Origin: Ignavibacteriales bacterium
GTDB taxonomy: Bacteria; Bacteroidota; Ignavibacteria; UBA10030
Direction of reading: 5' to 3'
NCBI GenBank assembly: GCA_026390585.1
Contig: JAPLFP010000370.1
Coordinates: forward strand, 1-41,563
Length of the DNA stretch: 41,563 nucleotides
Shown: positions 25,201 through 33,530 of the stretch, piece after piece
How the letters are laid out: every line of letters starts with the position of its first letter
Position numbering within the stretch: position 1 is the stretch's first letter
The notes under the pieces: model-generated
Seen by the model: the letters and a program-made list of their open reading frames with translations, nothing else
Told to the model about the DNA's origin: nothing
The model's database searches: none
Translations under genes and position numbers: made by a program

Positions 25201-25285
25201 TCGACTGAAAGTCGACGCCTTCGCAATTGCGAAACCCTTCGGGTTTCGTGAAAATCAAGCCGTCCCCGCCAAACCGCTCGGCGGG
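25201..25285. repeat. Cluster of four small hairpins ahead of the HEAT-like gene
   Basis: In order on the plus strand: TCGAC-TGAAA-GTCGA (25201-25215), CGCAATTGCG (25222-25231), CGAAACCC-TTC-GGGTTTCG (25230-25248) and CCCGCC-AAACCGCTC-GGCGGG (25265-25285). They are consecutive and GC-rich, and read as part of a structured leader or a repeat element. Confidence 0.6.
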
Positions 25286-25333
25286 CTGGCGATTCATCGG
25301 ATGGCGTGCAGAGTTGAATTTCTCTTCAGCCTT

Positions 25334-26113
25334 CTAGTCAAGATTTATTCGGATCGTCAAAGGGTAAACGGACGAGACCTGAACCTGCGACTCCTTCTGG
25401 TCATGAAGATCAACAACCCACGTTGCGACGACAAATCCAACAACAGCGCTGAGAAGACAATCGGACGTCCAATGGTAATCCTGGTACACCCGTGAAAACA
25501 CTGTGAGTGCCGCGGGTACGAACGCCAGCACTTTCAGAGCACTCGACTGGGAATTTCTTGACAGAATCGTTGAGAGCGCAAATGCCAGGGTCGTATGTCC
25601 CGATGGGAAAGAGTGCAATCCGTCATCGAGAAGTGTGAATGGCTGGTAGTCCGCTGAGCTCTTGTTCATGAAAGGTCTTGCCCGACCGAAAGCGAACTTC
25701 AGGATGGAGGTGATTCCTCCTGAATAGAGCGCAGCCTGAATAATTTCAAATCCGACCTTCTTTGTAGTTTTGTCATCGGCCAGAATGCCATGGAGACCAA
25801 ACATGCCAGCAACGATCGCGGTAGAATAGGTTTCTCCCCACAGCTTGCCGAATTCGACCGGAAAGCTCTTGTAGTAACTCTGATCCTTCATCAGTGCATC
25901 CCGGATTGGCTGATCGGCCTGCATGACCAAGAAAGTCCCTGCACCAATCAAGCCAAGTTTCAACCAATCATTCCTCTCCCATTTTGAAGGTTGCTTGATA
26001 AAATCAACTGTCTCGTCCCGGAGTTGGGCGAAATTGTACTTGTTCTGCGAGAACAGCGGGTTCTCAAAGACGATGACTAGGAGTAAGAAGATAGCGATGG
26101 TTTTCATTCGCAT
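25334..26113 (-). CDS. PAP2-superfamily membrane phosphatase
   Basis: The 259-residue protein has a signal-like N-terminus (IAIFLLLVIVFENPLFSQ) and several membrane segments. The three PAP2 motifs are KFAFGRARP (KX6RP), HSFPSGHTT (PSGH) and SRVYQDYHWTSD (SRX5HX3D), each with its catalytic Arg, His and Asp. The family dephosphorylates lipid phosphates such as undecaprenyl pyrophosphate, phosphatidate or lipid A at the periplasmic side. The substrate here is not determined. The start at 26113 is followed two codons later by another ATG; neither has a strong ribosome binding site. Upstream are 576 bases of repeat-rich DNA. Confidence 0.9.
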   Translation of the reverse strand: MRMKTIAIFLLLVIVFENPLFSQNKYNFAQLRDETVDFIKQPSKWERNDWLKLGLIGAGTFLVMQADQPIRDALMKDQSYYKSFPVEFGKLWGETYSTAIVAGMFGLHGILADDKTTKKVGFEIIQAALYSGGITSILKFAFGRARPFMNKSSADYQPFTLLDDGLHSFPSGHTTLAFALSTILSRNSQSSALKVLAFVPAALTVFSRVYQDYHWTSDCLLSAVVGFVVATWVVDLHDQKESQVQVSSVYPLTIRINLD

Positions 26114-26689
26114 CAGGATTGCTCTTTCACGAGATATTCATGTGCCCATTTCTTTTAGGAAAAGTCCCGCTGTACGGGATCCGACTCATTTGATTTATAT
26201 CTGTTGATGTCGGAAAATCGGGCAAAAGTTCCGCTTTGTGAATCCCGCTTATGAGCGCCACCATCGAGCGGGAAAAACTTGTCCCGAAATTCCCGCCTGC
26301 CTCGTGAAAGGCTAAAGTGTCGGCGGGCAGGTAACTCCCCGCGATAAGGCCACACCCGCACAAGCCGTATTGTCGCCCCACCAGGGGACACAGGTAATTT
26401 CAGACGAACTACAATCCGGGGCGATAATAAACGCGCCGTACGGCCGTCCACCCCACCTGCCGAAATTTCGGGACGGGCTTAGTGCTTGGACAGATTGTCC
26501 TGCTCAAAACCAGCGGGACTCCCTGCAATGACTTGGAGAAGGGTGTTATTGCTCCAAATATCTCTCTGCGTTCTTTGCGACTTTGCGTGATTGTTTTTGA
26601 GTCGGTTTCAATTTACGGCCTAAGATAAGAAATCAGAAGAAGTCAAACAACTCAGCACTCATGTTCCTCTTGCCATCGGTGGGAAATTT
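26114..26689. other. Repeat-rich intergenic region between divergent genes
   Basis: No gene is visible in these 576 bases. The stretch 26160-26480 is full of palindromes: GTCCCGC-TGTAC-GGGAT near 26163, the copy B core at 26229-26257, CCCGCCTGCC matched by GGCGGGCAG (26293-26334), and a self-complementary CGAAATTTCG near 26461. Around 26565-26590 lies CTCTGCGTTCTTTGCGACTT followed by TGCGTG, a sequence type often left between genes in many bacteria. A promoter for the glycosyltransferase-like gene should be in the last 100 bases but was not identified. Confidence 0.5.
26229..26257. repeat. Dispersed palindromic repeat, copy B core
   Basis: TTCCGCTTTGTGAATCCCGC then TTATGAGCG, matching copy A (10749-10778) at all but a few positions. 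TTGTCCCGAAATTCCCGC about 40 bases further on also resembles the TCGTCCCGAAATG at the pgi junction. Confidence 0.65.
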
Positions 26690-28288
26690 GTGCTTAATTC
26701 AATGTTAGTGGAACCAGAGGAAAAGGAACTCACTCGAATCATGCGACGCGTGCAGAGTTTCATAAGAGACAAAGAAGCATATGTGCTCGCCCTCCTTCTT
26801 CTTCTCGTTGCGTCCGGAGCAGGCGTCGTGTTGTATAGTATCGACAGGCACGTCCTCCTGTATTTCGGTGATGCCGCTTCGCACATCGTCAAAGCGCGCC
26901 AGTTGATCGACTCGCAACATCCCGGTCTGGAGAGCATTGGCACTATCTGGTTGCCCCTCCCGCACTTTCTGCTTGTTCCATTCGTATTCATCGACAGCCT
27001 GTTCTATTCAGGAATCGCCGGCCCGGCTCTGGGCATTCCCTTTCTGGTCGCCACCGGGGTTTTGCTCTTTTCGATTGTCCGGCGAATCACCGGCTCGTCA
27101 TTGATTGCGTTTGTCAGCGCGTGTCTCTTCGGGTTGAATCCAAACGTCATCTACATGGCACTCACGCCGATGAACGAGCTCAGTCTCTTCTTCTTCGTCA
27201 CGGTCGGTGGATATGCGTTTCTGCGTTGGCGGGAGGAGGAGAATGATCGGTGGCTTCTCTTGTGCGCTGCGGCGGTGATGCTGGCGAGCCTCTGCCGCTA
27301 TGAAGCGTGGATCCTCGCGGCCTTCGTCTCACTTGTCGCTGCAGGCAAGGGGATCTCCGATTGGAAACGAAAGGGGAAAAGGGGAGCAGTGCGTATGCTC
27401 GCGATTGCCGTGCTCAGCCTCACTGGCATCCTGATCTGGTTATGCTGGAACAAATTCGAGTTTGGCAATGCGTTTGAATTCGCGCCGTGGAAATATCGTC
27501 CTGGCCCGGCGGATGTGCACAACCCCATGAGTTACCGCCAGGAACCGACTTCCATCACGCTCATGAAAGCTGTTCTGAATATTTTCGGTCCGGTCGCACT
27601 TCTTGCATGCGTAGCTGGAATCGCGCGACTCAAGCGCGTGGCCACCGACCGCAGACATCTCCAGCTCCTCGCGTTCTTCAGCCTTCCTGCGCTTTTCATG
27701 TTTGCTGGTATTCTCAAGGACTCCGTGCTGATCGATCAGTGGTGGTGGAATTGGAGGTTTGTGTTGGTCTTCGGCCTGTTTCTATCGGTCGCAACGGGGA
27801 TGGGTCTCTCTGAATACTTCAGCGGAGCCCGGTCGAGGTTGGCTCGTGGCGTTGTAGTCGCGGCTCTTTTTGTCATGCCGATTGTTCAGCTCACAGTACC
27901 ATCGGTGAGCGTGGCAACGTATGAGGACGCCACGCAGATCTTCCATGGACCAAGCAAGGATGCAGCTGCGTTTGGGGAGAAGCTCGGCGTGATTCATAAA
28001 AGAGGGTCAGTTCTACTGCTCACAGGGACCGGACTGGGCGGGCGAATCATGCTTTCCAGTTGGCTGCCGTTGAAAGATTTTCACATCGTTCGCTACCCCG
28101 GCGGCCAGGACATCCTGGGTTCGATCCGGTCGGGCGACCGGTATGTCGTGATCGGCAAAGTGCCGTCACCTGAATCGAGGGAGGTTGTTCATTACTGGCT
28201 CTCCCGCAGGGGGACTTTTCTTCGCCATTATGAAATTCTTCTGGAGGATGATCAATACATCCTTCTGGAACGCAGGACATCCGACTGA
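26690..28288 (+). CDS. Polytopic glycosyltransferase-like membrane protein (GT39/PMT-like fold)
   Basis: The 532-residue product has about ten membrane segments from residue 30 to 415 (AYVLALLLLLVASGAGVVLY; LLVPFVFIDSLFYSG; LSLFFFVTVGGYAFL; FVLVFGLFLSVATGMGL). An acidic loop, YFGDAASHIVKARQLI, follows the first helix, as in GT-C enzymes, where such an Asp is catalytic. The last 110 residues are soluble. GT-C enzymes move sugar from a lipid carrier to protein, lipid or glycan at the outer face of the membrane. The acceptor is unknown. The frame opens at GTG 26690 with GGTGGG upstream; ATGs at 26702 and 26741 are alternatives. It is one of only three real plus-strand genes here and stands alone. 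Confidence 0.8.
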   Translation: MLNSMLVEPEEKELTRIMRRVQSFIRDKEAYVLALLLLLVASGAGVVLYSIDRHVLLYFGDAASHIVKARQLIDSQHPGLESIGTIWLPLPHFLLVPFVFIDSLFYSGIAGPALGIPFLVATGVLLFSIVRRITGSSLIAFVSACLFGLNPNVIYMALTPMNELSLFFFVTVGGYAFLRWREEENDRWLLLCAAAVMLASLCRYEAWILAAFVSLVAAGKGISDWKRKGKRGAVRMLAIAVLSLTGILIWLCWNKFEFGNAFEFAPWKYRPGPADVHNPMSYRQEPTSITLMKAVLNIFGPVALLACVAGIARLKRVATDRRHLQLLAFFSLPALFMFAGILKDSVLIDQWWWNWRFVLVFGLFLSVATGMGLSEYFSGARSRLARGVVVAALFVMPIVQLTVPSVSVATYEDATQIFHGPSKDAAAFGEKLGVIHKRGSVLLLTGTGLGGRIMLSSWLPLKDFHIVRYPGGQDILGSIRSGDRYVVIGKVPSPESREVVHYWLSRRGTFLRHYEILLEDDQYILLERRTSD

Positions 28289-28310
28289 GGGACTTGTTCC
28301 AGCGTTGTTC

Positions 28311-29216
28311 TTATCCATGCTTGATAAATGTTCCATCCTGCAGCTCAGCAAATGCCTGCCTGAGTTCTCCTTCTGTGTTCATGACGATCGGACCGTACCA
28401 GGCGACAGGTTCCTCGATCGGCTTCCCCGAAACGAGCAGGAATCGAATGCCTTTCTCTCCCGCCTGGACAGTAACTTCATCCCCTCTATCGAAGAGAACC
28501 ATTGATCGGTTTCCTGTTCTATCGGGTACTGTAACGCTGGCATTTCCGACCTGCTCCGTCATCACAGCGCCCGGAGCCGATGCATCGCGGAATGTCCCGT
28601 CCCCTTCAAAGATGTAAGCGAAGGCGTGTCGGGTGGTTTCAATAGGAAATGTTTTGCGCCGACCGGGCGGCACCCACACATCGAGATACCGCGGATCAGC
28701 CGCGATGCCGGTCACAGGACCCGTCTTTCCCCAAAATTCTCCGCAAATCACACGCACCACTGTTCCATCGTCATCGCCGACCTCCGGTATTTCAGCGGAT
28801 GGAATATCCTGGTAGCGTGGATCGGTCATCTTGAGTGAGCGCGGAAGGTTGGCCCACAATTGGAATCCGTGCATTCTTCCTTTGGGATCCCCCTTCGGCA
28901 TCTCCTGGTGAAGGATTCCGCTGCCCGCAGTCATCCACTGAACATCACCCGATCCCAATGTGCCCTTGTTTCCAAGACTGTCTCCGTGGTTCACCGTACC
29001 GGCGAGCACATACGTGATCGTCTCGATTCCCCGATGAGGGTGCCATGGGAATCCAGCAAGATAATCTGCCGGGTTCTCGTTGCGAAAGTCATCGAACAAA
29101 AGGAACGGATCAAAATCCTTCGTGTTTCCAAATCCAAATGCACGGCGAAGGTGCACACCAGCGCCTTCGATGGTGGGTTGTGCTTCAATGATACGCTTGA
29201 TTGGCCTGATAGACAT
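28311..29216 (-). CDS. Pirin-family bicupin protein
   Basis: The 301-residue protein has the pirin signature FPWHPHRGIETITYVLAG, with two His metal ligands, and then NHGDSLGNKGTL and VQWMTAGSGILHQEMP, supplying the third His and the Glu. The second cupin domain (about residues 180-295) carries FPIETTRHAFAYIFEG and lacks a clear metal site, as in most pirins. Some relatives act as quercetin 2,3-dioxygenases and others bind transcription factors or pyruvate dehydrogenase; function cannot be assigned from sequence. It converges on the plus-strand membrane protein with only 22 bases between the stops. Confidence 0.93.
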   Translation of the reverse strand: MSIRPIKRIIEAQPTIEGAGVHLRRAFGFGNTKDFDPFLLFDDFRNENPADYLAGFPWHPHRGIETITYVLAGTVNHGDSLGNKGTLGSGDVQWMTAGSGILHQEMPKGDPKGRMHGFQLWANLPRSLKMTDPRYQDIPSAEIPEVGDDDGTVVRVICGEFWGKTGPVTGIAADPRYLDVWVPPGRRKTFPIETTRHAFAYIFEGDGTFRDASAPGAVMTEQVGNASVTVPDRTGNRSMVLFDRGDEVTVQAGEKGIRFLLVSGKPIEEPVAWYGPIVMNTEGELRQAFAELQDGTFIKHG

Positions 29217-29315
29217 GAACCCTCCTGAAGTGAGAGCCAGACGGCGGACAGTAAGCCGCCGGGTGGCATCATATAAAACATCTTATCGAGAGGATTAGTT
29301 TCTTGGCGGGTTCAA

Positions 29316-29385
29316 TGGCGTCAGGTCCGCCACGAAGTGGTCCTCTCGGGAAAGGACTCCTTCGGAGAGTCAGCTCCTGACGCCA
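29316..29385. repeat. Palindromic repeat unit 1 (TGGCGTCAGG arms)
   Basis: Perfect arms TGGCGTCAGG (29316-29325) and CCTGACGCCA (29376-29385) enclose two smaller hairpins, CCACGAAGTGG and CTCCTTCGGAG. The whole can fold as a cloverleaf-like structure, but it has no tRNA features. Confidence 0.65.
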
Positions 29386-29418
29386 ACATGTAAGTTTCAC
29401 TGAATCGGGCTCTACAAT

Positions 29419-29464
29419 GTCAGGACCTCCGCCAAAAAGCACGACGGACAAAAAAGTCCTGACA
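29419..29464. repeat. Palindromic repeat unit 2 (TGTCAGGAC arms)
   Basis: Perfect arms TGTCAGGAC (29419-29427) and GTCCTGACA (29456-29464), with TCCGCC and GGCGGA-like halves inside. The arms share GTCAGG with unit 1, 34 bases away, so the two are probably members of one family. On the minus strand this follows no gene directly, and a terminator role is not supported. Confidence 0.6.
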
Positions 29465-29493
29465 CCAGACTCAAGCAGGTTACTAAGGCCGGA

Positions 29494-31560
29494 CTACCTA
29501 TTGTCGGTCTCCATATATCTTTCCTTGAACGTTGGATTCTCCCCGGCCATTTTCAGAAACACATCCAGGGGAACCACCTGAAAATCGGGTCCCAATTTGT
29601 CACAGATCGATTTCACTCTCGCAACGTCGCTATATTCACGCACATGCACGAGCAGGAAATACGGACGAACGCCGTTCAGTGTTGCGAGCTCTTCGAGATC
29701 TGCTGCGGCCTCCTCTTCGGATTTCTCCGCTGAGAGGTAATAGTCGTACGATATGAACGGACGCTTATCCCTGACCGCGAACGTGAACGATGCATGGTAG
29801 CCGTTCAGGAATCCCAGGATATCCGGCATTGCTTTGTAGTACGCATCGACGATGTCCTTCGTCAGCTCGTTGTTGCCTCCATCCATCTTCTCAGCGGAAT
29901 AGTCCATAATCTCGAAGACGTTGATATCAAGCGTATCCATGAGAGCTTTCGCCCGTTCGAGCTCCTTGCCGAGGAGGTTCTTGGGAAATGCTTTCGGATA
30001 CATGTAGGATGAACCCGAGAGGGCGCCGATGAAAAGGTCGTTCGGCGTTGCCTGGGAGTAGAAGTACTCCATCATGGCGGGGGAGAGGTACGAGAATTTC
30101 ATCGACGTTTCCCACGCGTACGGAATCGATCCGCGTCCGGGTTTCACCCAGGCACCGAGACCGAGGCCGTCGGTCTGGACAAGAGCAAGATACACTTTGT
30201 TCTCGGGCGTATAGGTTTTTCCCGGCTCGACGTTGTGGTGGTTCTTGTACTTGAAGCCCGGTGTCGGCGGAACGCGGTAGAGGAAGCTTGTATTCGGCAG
30301 ATTGTGCAGGCCCTCAACGCCCAGGCCAAACGACGACGTAACGGTCACCCACTCTTCTTCCATGTCTTTCTTATAGGAATGCCAGCCCATCACCTGGGCG
30401 AGTGGTTTCATTTCAGAGAGAATCTTGCGCGTGAGGCCGTACTCCAGCGTATCGGTTTCCCGCGCAGAGAGATCTGTGAAGAACACTTTCTTGACCACGC
30501 CAAAATCAGCGACTCCAGGTATCATCACTGTGCCGTGTTCGCCGCCGAGCCAGATGATGAAATCCTTGGAGCATCGCTGCCAGTATCGTTGGTAGGCCCA
30601 AGTATAGATTTCATAGTCCGATTTGCCCGTGAACTTGCCGCGGAAATCCTCGATCTGTTTTAATCCCACTTTCTCCGCCATCGGGATCATATCTTCAGTG
30701 ATCACGATCCCTTTGTCAAGTCCCGCGAGTGTGTACGACACGATCAGGGATGTGCGGACGTTCTTGTCCCAAACAATGTACCCTTTGATCTGGGATTTGA
30801 AGACCTGCAGAGCCTGTTCCAGTGACCCCAGACGCGTGAAATAGATATGCCGCTGTTTCTCGAGATACGTGAACAACTCGCCGGTATAATTGAACGAGAA
30901 CTTTGGACCGTAGAGGAAATAGAGTGCCGGCTTTGTTTCGTTGACGATTCCCTGCAGTGAGATGAAACACGCCTGCGTGGAAAGCCCCGACCTGATGTCC
31001 CAGTCGTCGTTCATCTGATATACGTAGGCGCTATTGTTGTTGTCCATCCGCTTGAAGAGGTATTTCATCGGCGGACCGGACTTCCTGCTGTTCCTGGCGA
31101 TCGTGTAGGTCAGGAGATTCTTGTCGGCCGAAAGCTCGTAGGCCGAGTGAACATCGAGGTGCTCCATCCCCTGTGACGTCATCACATCATATCTCTCGCT
31201 GATCGACAGGATGTTCGGTTTCGCCCATGTGGCCGTCACTTCTTTTTTCCCCCCCGGTGCGAGCTTCAGTCCCATAAAGAAATTGGCCAGGAACCCGCGG
31301 TCCTTCACGATGATGTTGTTCTTCGAGCCATCGGTCCTGAGCGTGATAGTCTCTGTGGTCGGCCGCTTCGGACCGTATTCTTTGTAGATGGTGATTTCAT
31401 TGGGTTTCATCGTGATCTGTGCGGTCACGTTCCGGAAGAAATCGTAGTCTGCGCTTCCGTCCTTCGTGAATATCCACTTTCCCTGGAACGCCATGTCCTG
31501 TGCTGACGCTCCTGTGAAGATGAGGAGGGAGATGAAAAGGCTTCGAATGAAAGATTTCAT
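29494..31560 (-). CDS. GxGYxYP-domain protein, copy 2, with degenerate signature
   Basis: The chosen ATG at 31560 has GGAGAACC upstream, giving 688 residues with a signal peptide (FIRSLFISLLIFTGASAQ). It aligns with the protein at 14149-16218 along its whole length: FQGKWIF, ELSADKNLLTYTI, TQACFISLQGIVN, IIWLGGEHGTVMIPGVADFG, EGLHNLPN, KPGRGSIPYAWE, and YFLLVHVREYSDVARV. The signature that names the family reads GSSYMYP here against GPGYMYP in copy 1, so the second Gly is Ser. The role is unknown; a secreted carbohydrate-active function is the family prediction. A longer frame from 31620 would place 20 residues before the signal peptide. No sigma-factor gene adjoins this copy. Confidence 0.88.
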   Translation of the reverse strand: MKSFIRSLFISLLIFTGASAQDMAFQGKWIFTKDGSADYDFFRNVTAQITMKPNEITIYKEYGPKRPTTETITLRTDGSKNNIIVKDRGFLANFFMGLKLAPGGKKEVTATWAKPNILSISERYDVMTSQGMEHLDVHSAYELSADKNLLTYTIARNSRKSGPPMKYLFKRMDNNNSAYVYQMNDDWDIRSGLSTQACFISLQGIVNETKPALYFLYGPKFSFNYTGELFTYLEKQRHIYFTRLGSLEQALQVFKSQIKGYIVWDKNVRTSLIVSYTLAGLDKGIVITEDMIPMAEKVGLKQIEDFRGKFTGKSDYEIYTWAYQRYWQRCSKDFIIWLGGEHGTVMIPGVADFGVVKKVFFTDLSARETDTLEYGLTRKILSEMKPLAQVMGWHSYKKDMEEEWVTVTSSFGLGVEGLHNLPNTSFLYRVPPTPGFKYKNHHNVEPGKTYTPENKVYLALVQTDGLGLGAWVKPGRGSIPYAWETSMKFSYLSPAMMEYFYSQATPNDLFIGALSGSSYMYPKAFPKNLLGKELERAKALMDTLDINVFEIMDYSAEKMDGGNNELTKDIVDAYYKAMPDILGFLNGYHASFTFAVRDKRPFISYDYYLSAEKSEEEAAADLEELATLNGVRPYFLLVHVREYSDVARVKSICDKLGPDFQVVPLDVFLKMAGENPTFKERYMETDNR

Positions 31561-31690
31561 TGGTTCTCCATGTGGGTTGCTTGTTGTACGTTGTTCAGTG
31601 TGATGCAAGATTTGGCTCACAAAACCCGTTCCATGTTCGTGTCAAGCCTCGGTCTTAACGCAGTGGAGAGGATACAGAGCAGTCCGATCA

Positions 31691-32083
31691 TCAGTCGCGA
31701 AGCAAGATCCCTTTGTATTGCGCAAATCGAATCTGCCTCGTTGATTTGTCAAAATTGATGGTGACCGTGGAAGTGTCGTTTGTCAGATCAATTCTGTAAC
31801 CGTTGTTTGCTCCGTACTCAGTGACTTCGAAGTACAAAAATTGAGTGTCGTTCGAGAGCTTCCGCAATCCACTGGACCATGCGAGACTAACAGAATAATT
31901 GGTGGTAACCCGTGATTCCAGAAGTGTTTCATTATTCAGGTGAAGTCTTACGAGATCATTCTGGAATGCGGATTCTACCTCAATACTGACGAAGATCTCT
32001 TTCGCATTCGGTTGGGTAGACTCACTGCAACCCGATTGCCAGAAAACCGCCAGAGCGATGAGGGAGAGAAGTATTGGTTTCAT
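31691..32083 (-). CDS. Small lipoprotein, function unknown
   Basis: From the ATG at 32083 (AGGTGC upstream) the 130-residue product starts with a lipoprotein signal: KP, then ILLSLIALAVFWQSGCSES, with Cys at about residue 18 as the lipidation site. The mature part is short and beta-rich (IFVSIEVESAFQNDLVRLHL, TVTINFDKSTRQIRFAQ), suggesting a small immunoglobulin-like or jelly-roll domain on the outer face of a membrane. No family is recognised. It lies 26 bases downstream of a DinB-like gene on the same strand. Confidence 0.75.
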   Translation of the reverse strand: MKPILLSLIALAVFWQSGCSESTQPNAKEIFVSIEVESAFQNDLVRLHLNNETLLESRVTTNYSVSLAWSSGLRKLSNDTQFLYFEVTEYGANNGYRIDLTNDTSTVTINFDKSTRQIRFAQYKGILLRD

Positions 32084-32109
32084 TTCTGCACCTGGCTTCG
32101 CAGAGATGT

Positions 32110-32598
32110 TCAACTGAACTCTTTCCTCGGAGCAGGCTGATTCGGCCCAACTTGCCCGATACCGATATCTGCCTTGAAGTAGTTCTCACCTTTGATTGGA
32201 GCCCCAAACAGGTGTCGAAGCATCGCGAGTTGGCCAACATGGGAGATTGCATCAGCGATTGGACCCTGGAACAGCCTTTCCAACGGACATGCGACCGTTG
32301 AAGAATTTGCTAAGTGCGTGTCGAATTCCTTGACGGAAGCATAGAACCTGGCGACTTCACGATCCCACTCTTGCGGAGATGAGCTGCGCCATATCTCTTG
32401 CCCCTTCACCATTGAGAGGGCCCAATCAAAAAGATCGCCCATATGTGCAACGATCTCTACAGGAGTTCGGGATGCCGGTTTGACGCGGAATGCTCCGAAG
32501 TCCGCCGGAGCGTCCCGCAGTGTCTTGGCGCCCCGATAGACCATGGTCGCAACGGCGTGCCGGAGCATCCCATGACCGGAGGTAATGTCGTCTGTCAT
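32110..32598 (-). CDS. DinB-like protein
   Basis: From the ATG at 32598, just behind AGGAAGGAA, the 162-residue protein is all-helical. It carries DinB-like histidines in VEIVAHMGDLFDWAL (about residue 52) and DAISHVGQLAMLRHLFG (about 128-137). This is the pattern of a mononuclear metal site in the DinB/YfiT superfamily. The substrate is unknown. The frame extends 44 codons upstream toward the YdeI-like gene, but that extension looks non-native and lacks a ribosome binding site. Identity with the DinB-like protein at 22053 is low, so they are separate family members and not a recent duplication. Confidence 0.8.
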   Translation of the reverse strand: MTDDITSGHGMLRHAVATMVYRGAKTLRDAPADFGAFRVKPASRTPVEIVAHMGDLFDWALSMVKGQEIWRSSSPQEWDREVARFYASVKEFDTHLANSSTVACPLERLFQGPIADAISHVGQLAMLRHLFGAPIKGENYFKADIGIGQVGPNQPAPRKEFS

Positions 32599-32698
32599 TT
32601 CCTTCCTTTCTTCAATCTCGCCGCTTGAGAATTCGTGGGAGCACCTGCCAGCAGCGCGTTGTTGGGCTGCTGGCTCGGCTTCCGCGTTCATCATGTCT

Positions 32699-33274
32699 TC
32701 AATAATACTTCTCAATGCCACCGAATCCAAATTGCCTATTTTTCTCGGTCATCTCGATGAAGTATCTCAGACGTTTCGTGAACACTTGCGGCCTGTTGCG
32801 GGCGGCGTCTATAAACGCAAGGCGGATCCGTATGTATGGTTGTGAGAATGTTTGAAAATTCTTCCAGGCTTTCTTGTTTGCCTTGATCGCCTTCAGGATG
32901 TTGGGCGGCATCTCAAACTGGTCCTCTCCAAGATTCCCCAAAGTTACCAACACTTCATCGAGGACTTTGCCCTGCTTGACCAGCGCCCTTAGCCGTTCCT
33001 TATTCGCTTGTGAGTATGGAGTCTTGGGATTTCTCAAAGAAAACCTTTGCGCAAATCTGTCCTCTTCAATGCTCTTGACGATGCTATCGATCCAACCAAA
33101 GCAGAGTGCTTCTTCTACTGCGTCGTTGTAAGGAATGCGCGGTTTTCCAGTATGCTTCTTGTAGTACACGAGCCAGACTTCTTTCTCGGACTTGTGGTGC
33201 CTCTTGAGCCAATCACGCCAGTCTCTGTGATTCGTCACATACAGAAGTTTGGCTTCGTCTAAGCTGCGTTTCAT
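32699..33274 (-). CDS. YdeI/OmpD-associated family protein
   Basis: The 191-residue product from the ATG at 33274 (GGAGAG just upstream) matches the YdeI/OmpD-associated group. The N-terminal part has WRDWLKRHHKSEKEVWLVYY and AVEEALCFGWIDSIVKSIEEDRFAQRFSLRNPKTPYS. The C-terminal helical part has FQTFSQPYIRIRLAFIDAARNRPQ followed by KRLRYFIEMTEKNRQFG. Members were named for a link to antimicrobial-peptide or bacteriocin resistance in enterobacteria, but biochemical function is not established. It is cytoplasmic. It ends about 100 bases before the DinB-like gene on the same strand. Confidence 0.88.
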   Translation of the reverse strand: MKRSLDEAKLLYVTNHRDWRDWLKRHHKSEKEVWLVYYKKHTGKPRIPYNDAVEEALCFGWIDSIVKSIEEDRFAQRFSLRNPKTPYSQANKERLRALVKQGKVLDEVLVTLGNLGEDQFEMPPNILKAIKANKKAWKNFQTFSQPYIRIRLAFIDAARNRPQVFTKRLRYFIEMTEKNRQFGFGGIEKYY

Positions 33275-33334
33275 AGACTCTCCAACCATCTAGCGAAATT
33301 AGAAGAACAACGTATTGGAAGCTCAACATTGATG

Positions 33335-33383
33335 AGAATGATCCGCCCATTATGTGGAACACAGGATCGCGATCCGTATAACC
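33335..33383. repeat. 49-bp direct repeat, left copy
   Basis: Begins AGAATGATCCGCCCATT and ends CGATCCGTATAACC. It differs from the copy at 35714-35762 at only three of 49 positions, in the same orientation. The two copies bracket the cupin, PIG-L and NagB-like genes. Confidence 0.85.
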
Positions 33384-33530
33384 GCGGCTAATCCCGATTC
33401 GACAGATCCCGCAGGAGTTTGCTTTTTGGCGCAGGCGGGCTTGCCCCGCTGTTATTTAGCGGTGAGCCGCTGCTGAGGCAGCATGAGAGTCAGGCGATGA
33501 CGGTTGTTAATCTGACTGTGTTTGTCGATT

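Noticed and set aside
29316-29385. tRNA-like cloverleaf
   Set aside because: Three stems can be drawn, but there is no T-loop GTTC consensus, no anticodon-arm geometry and no acceptor CCA context.
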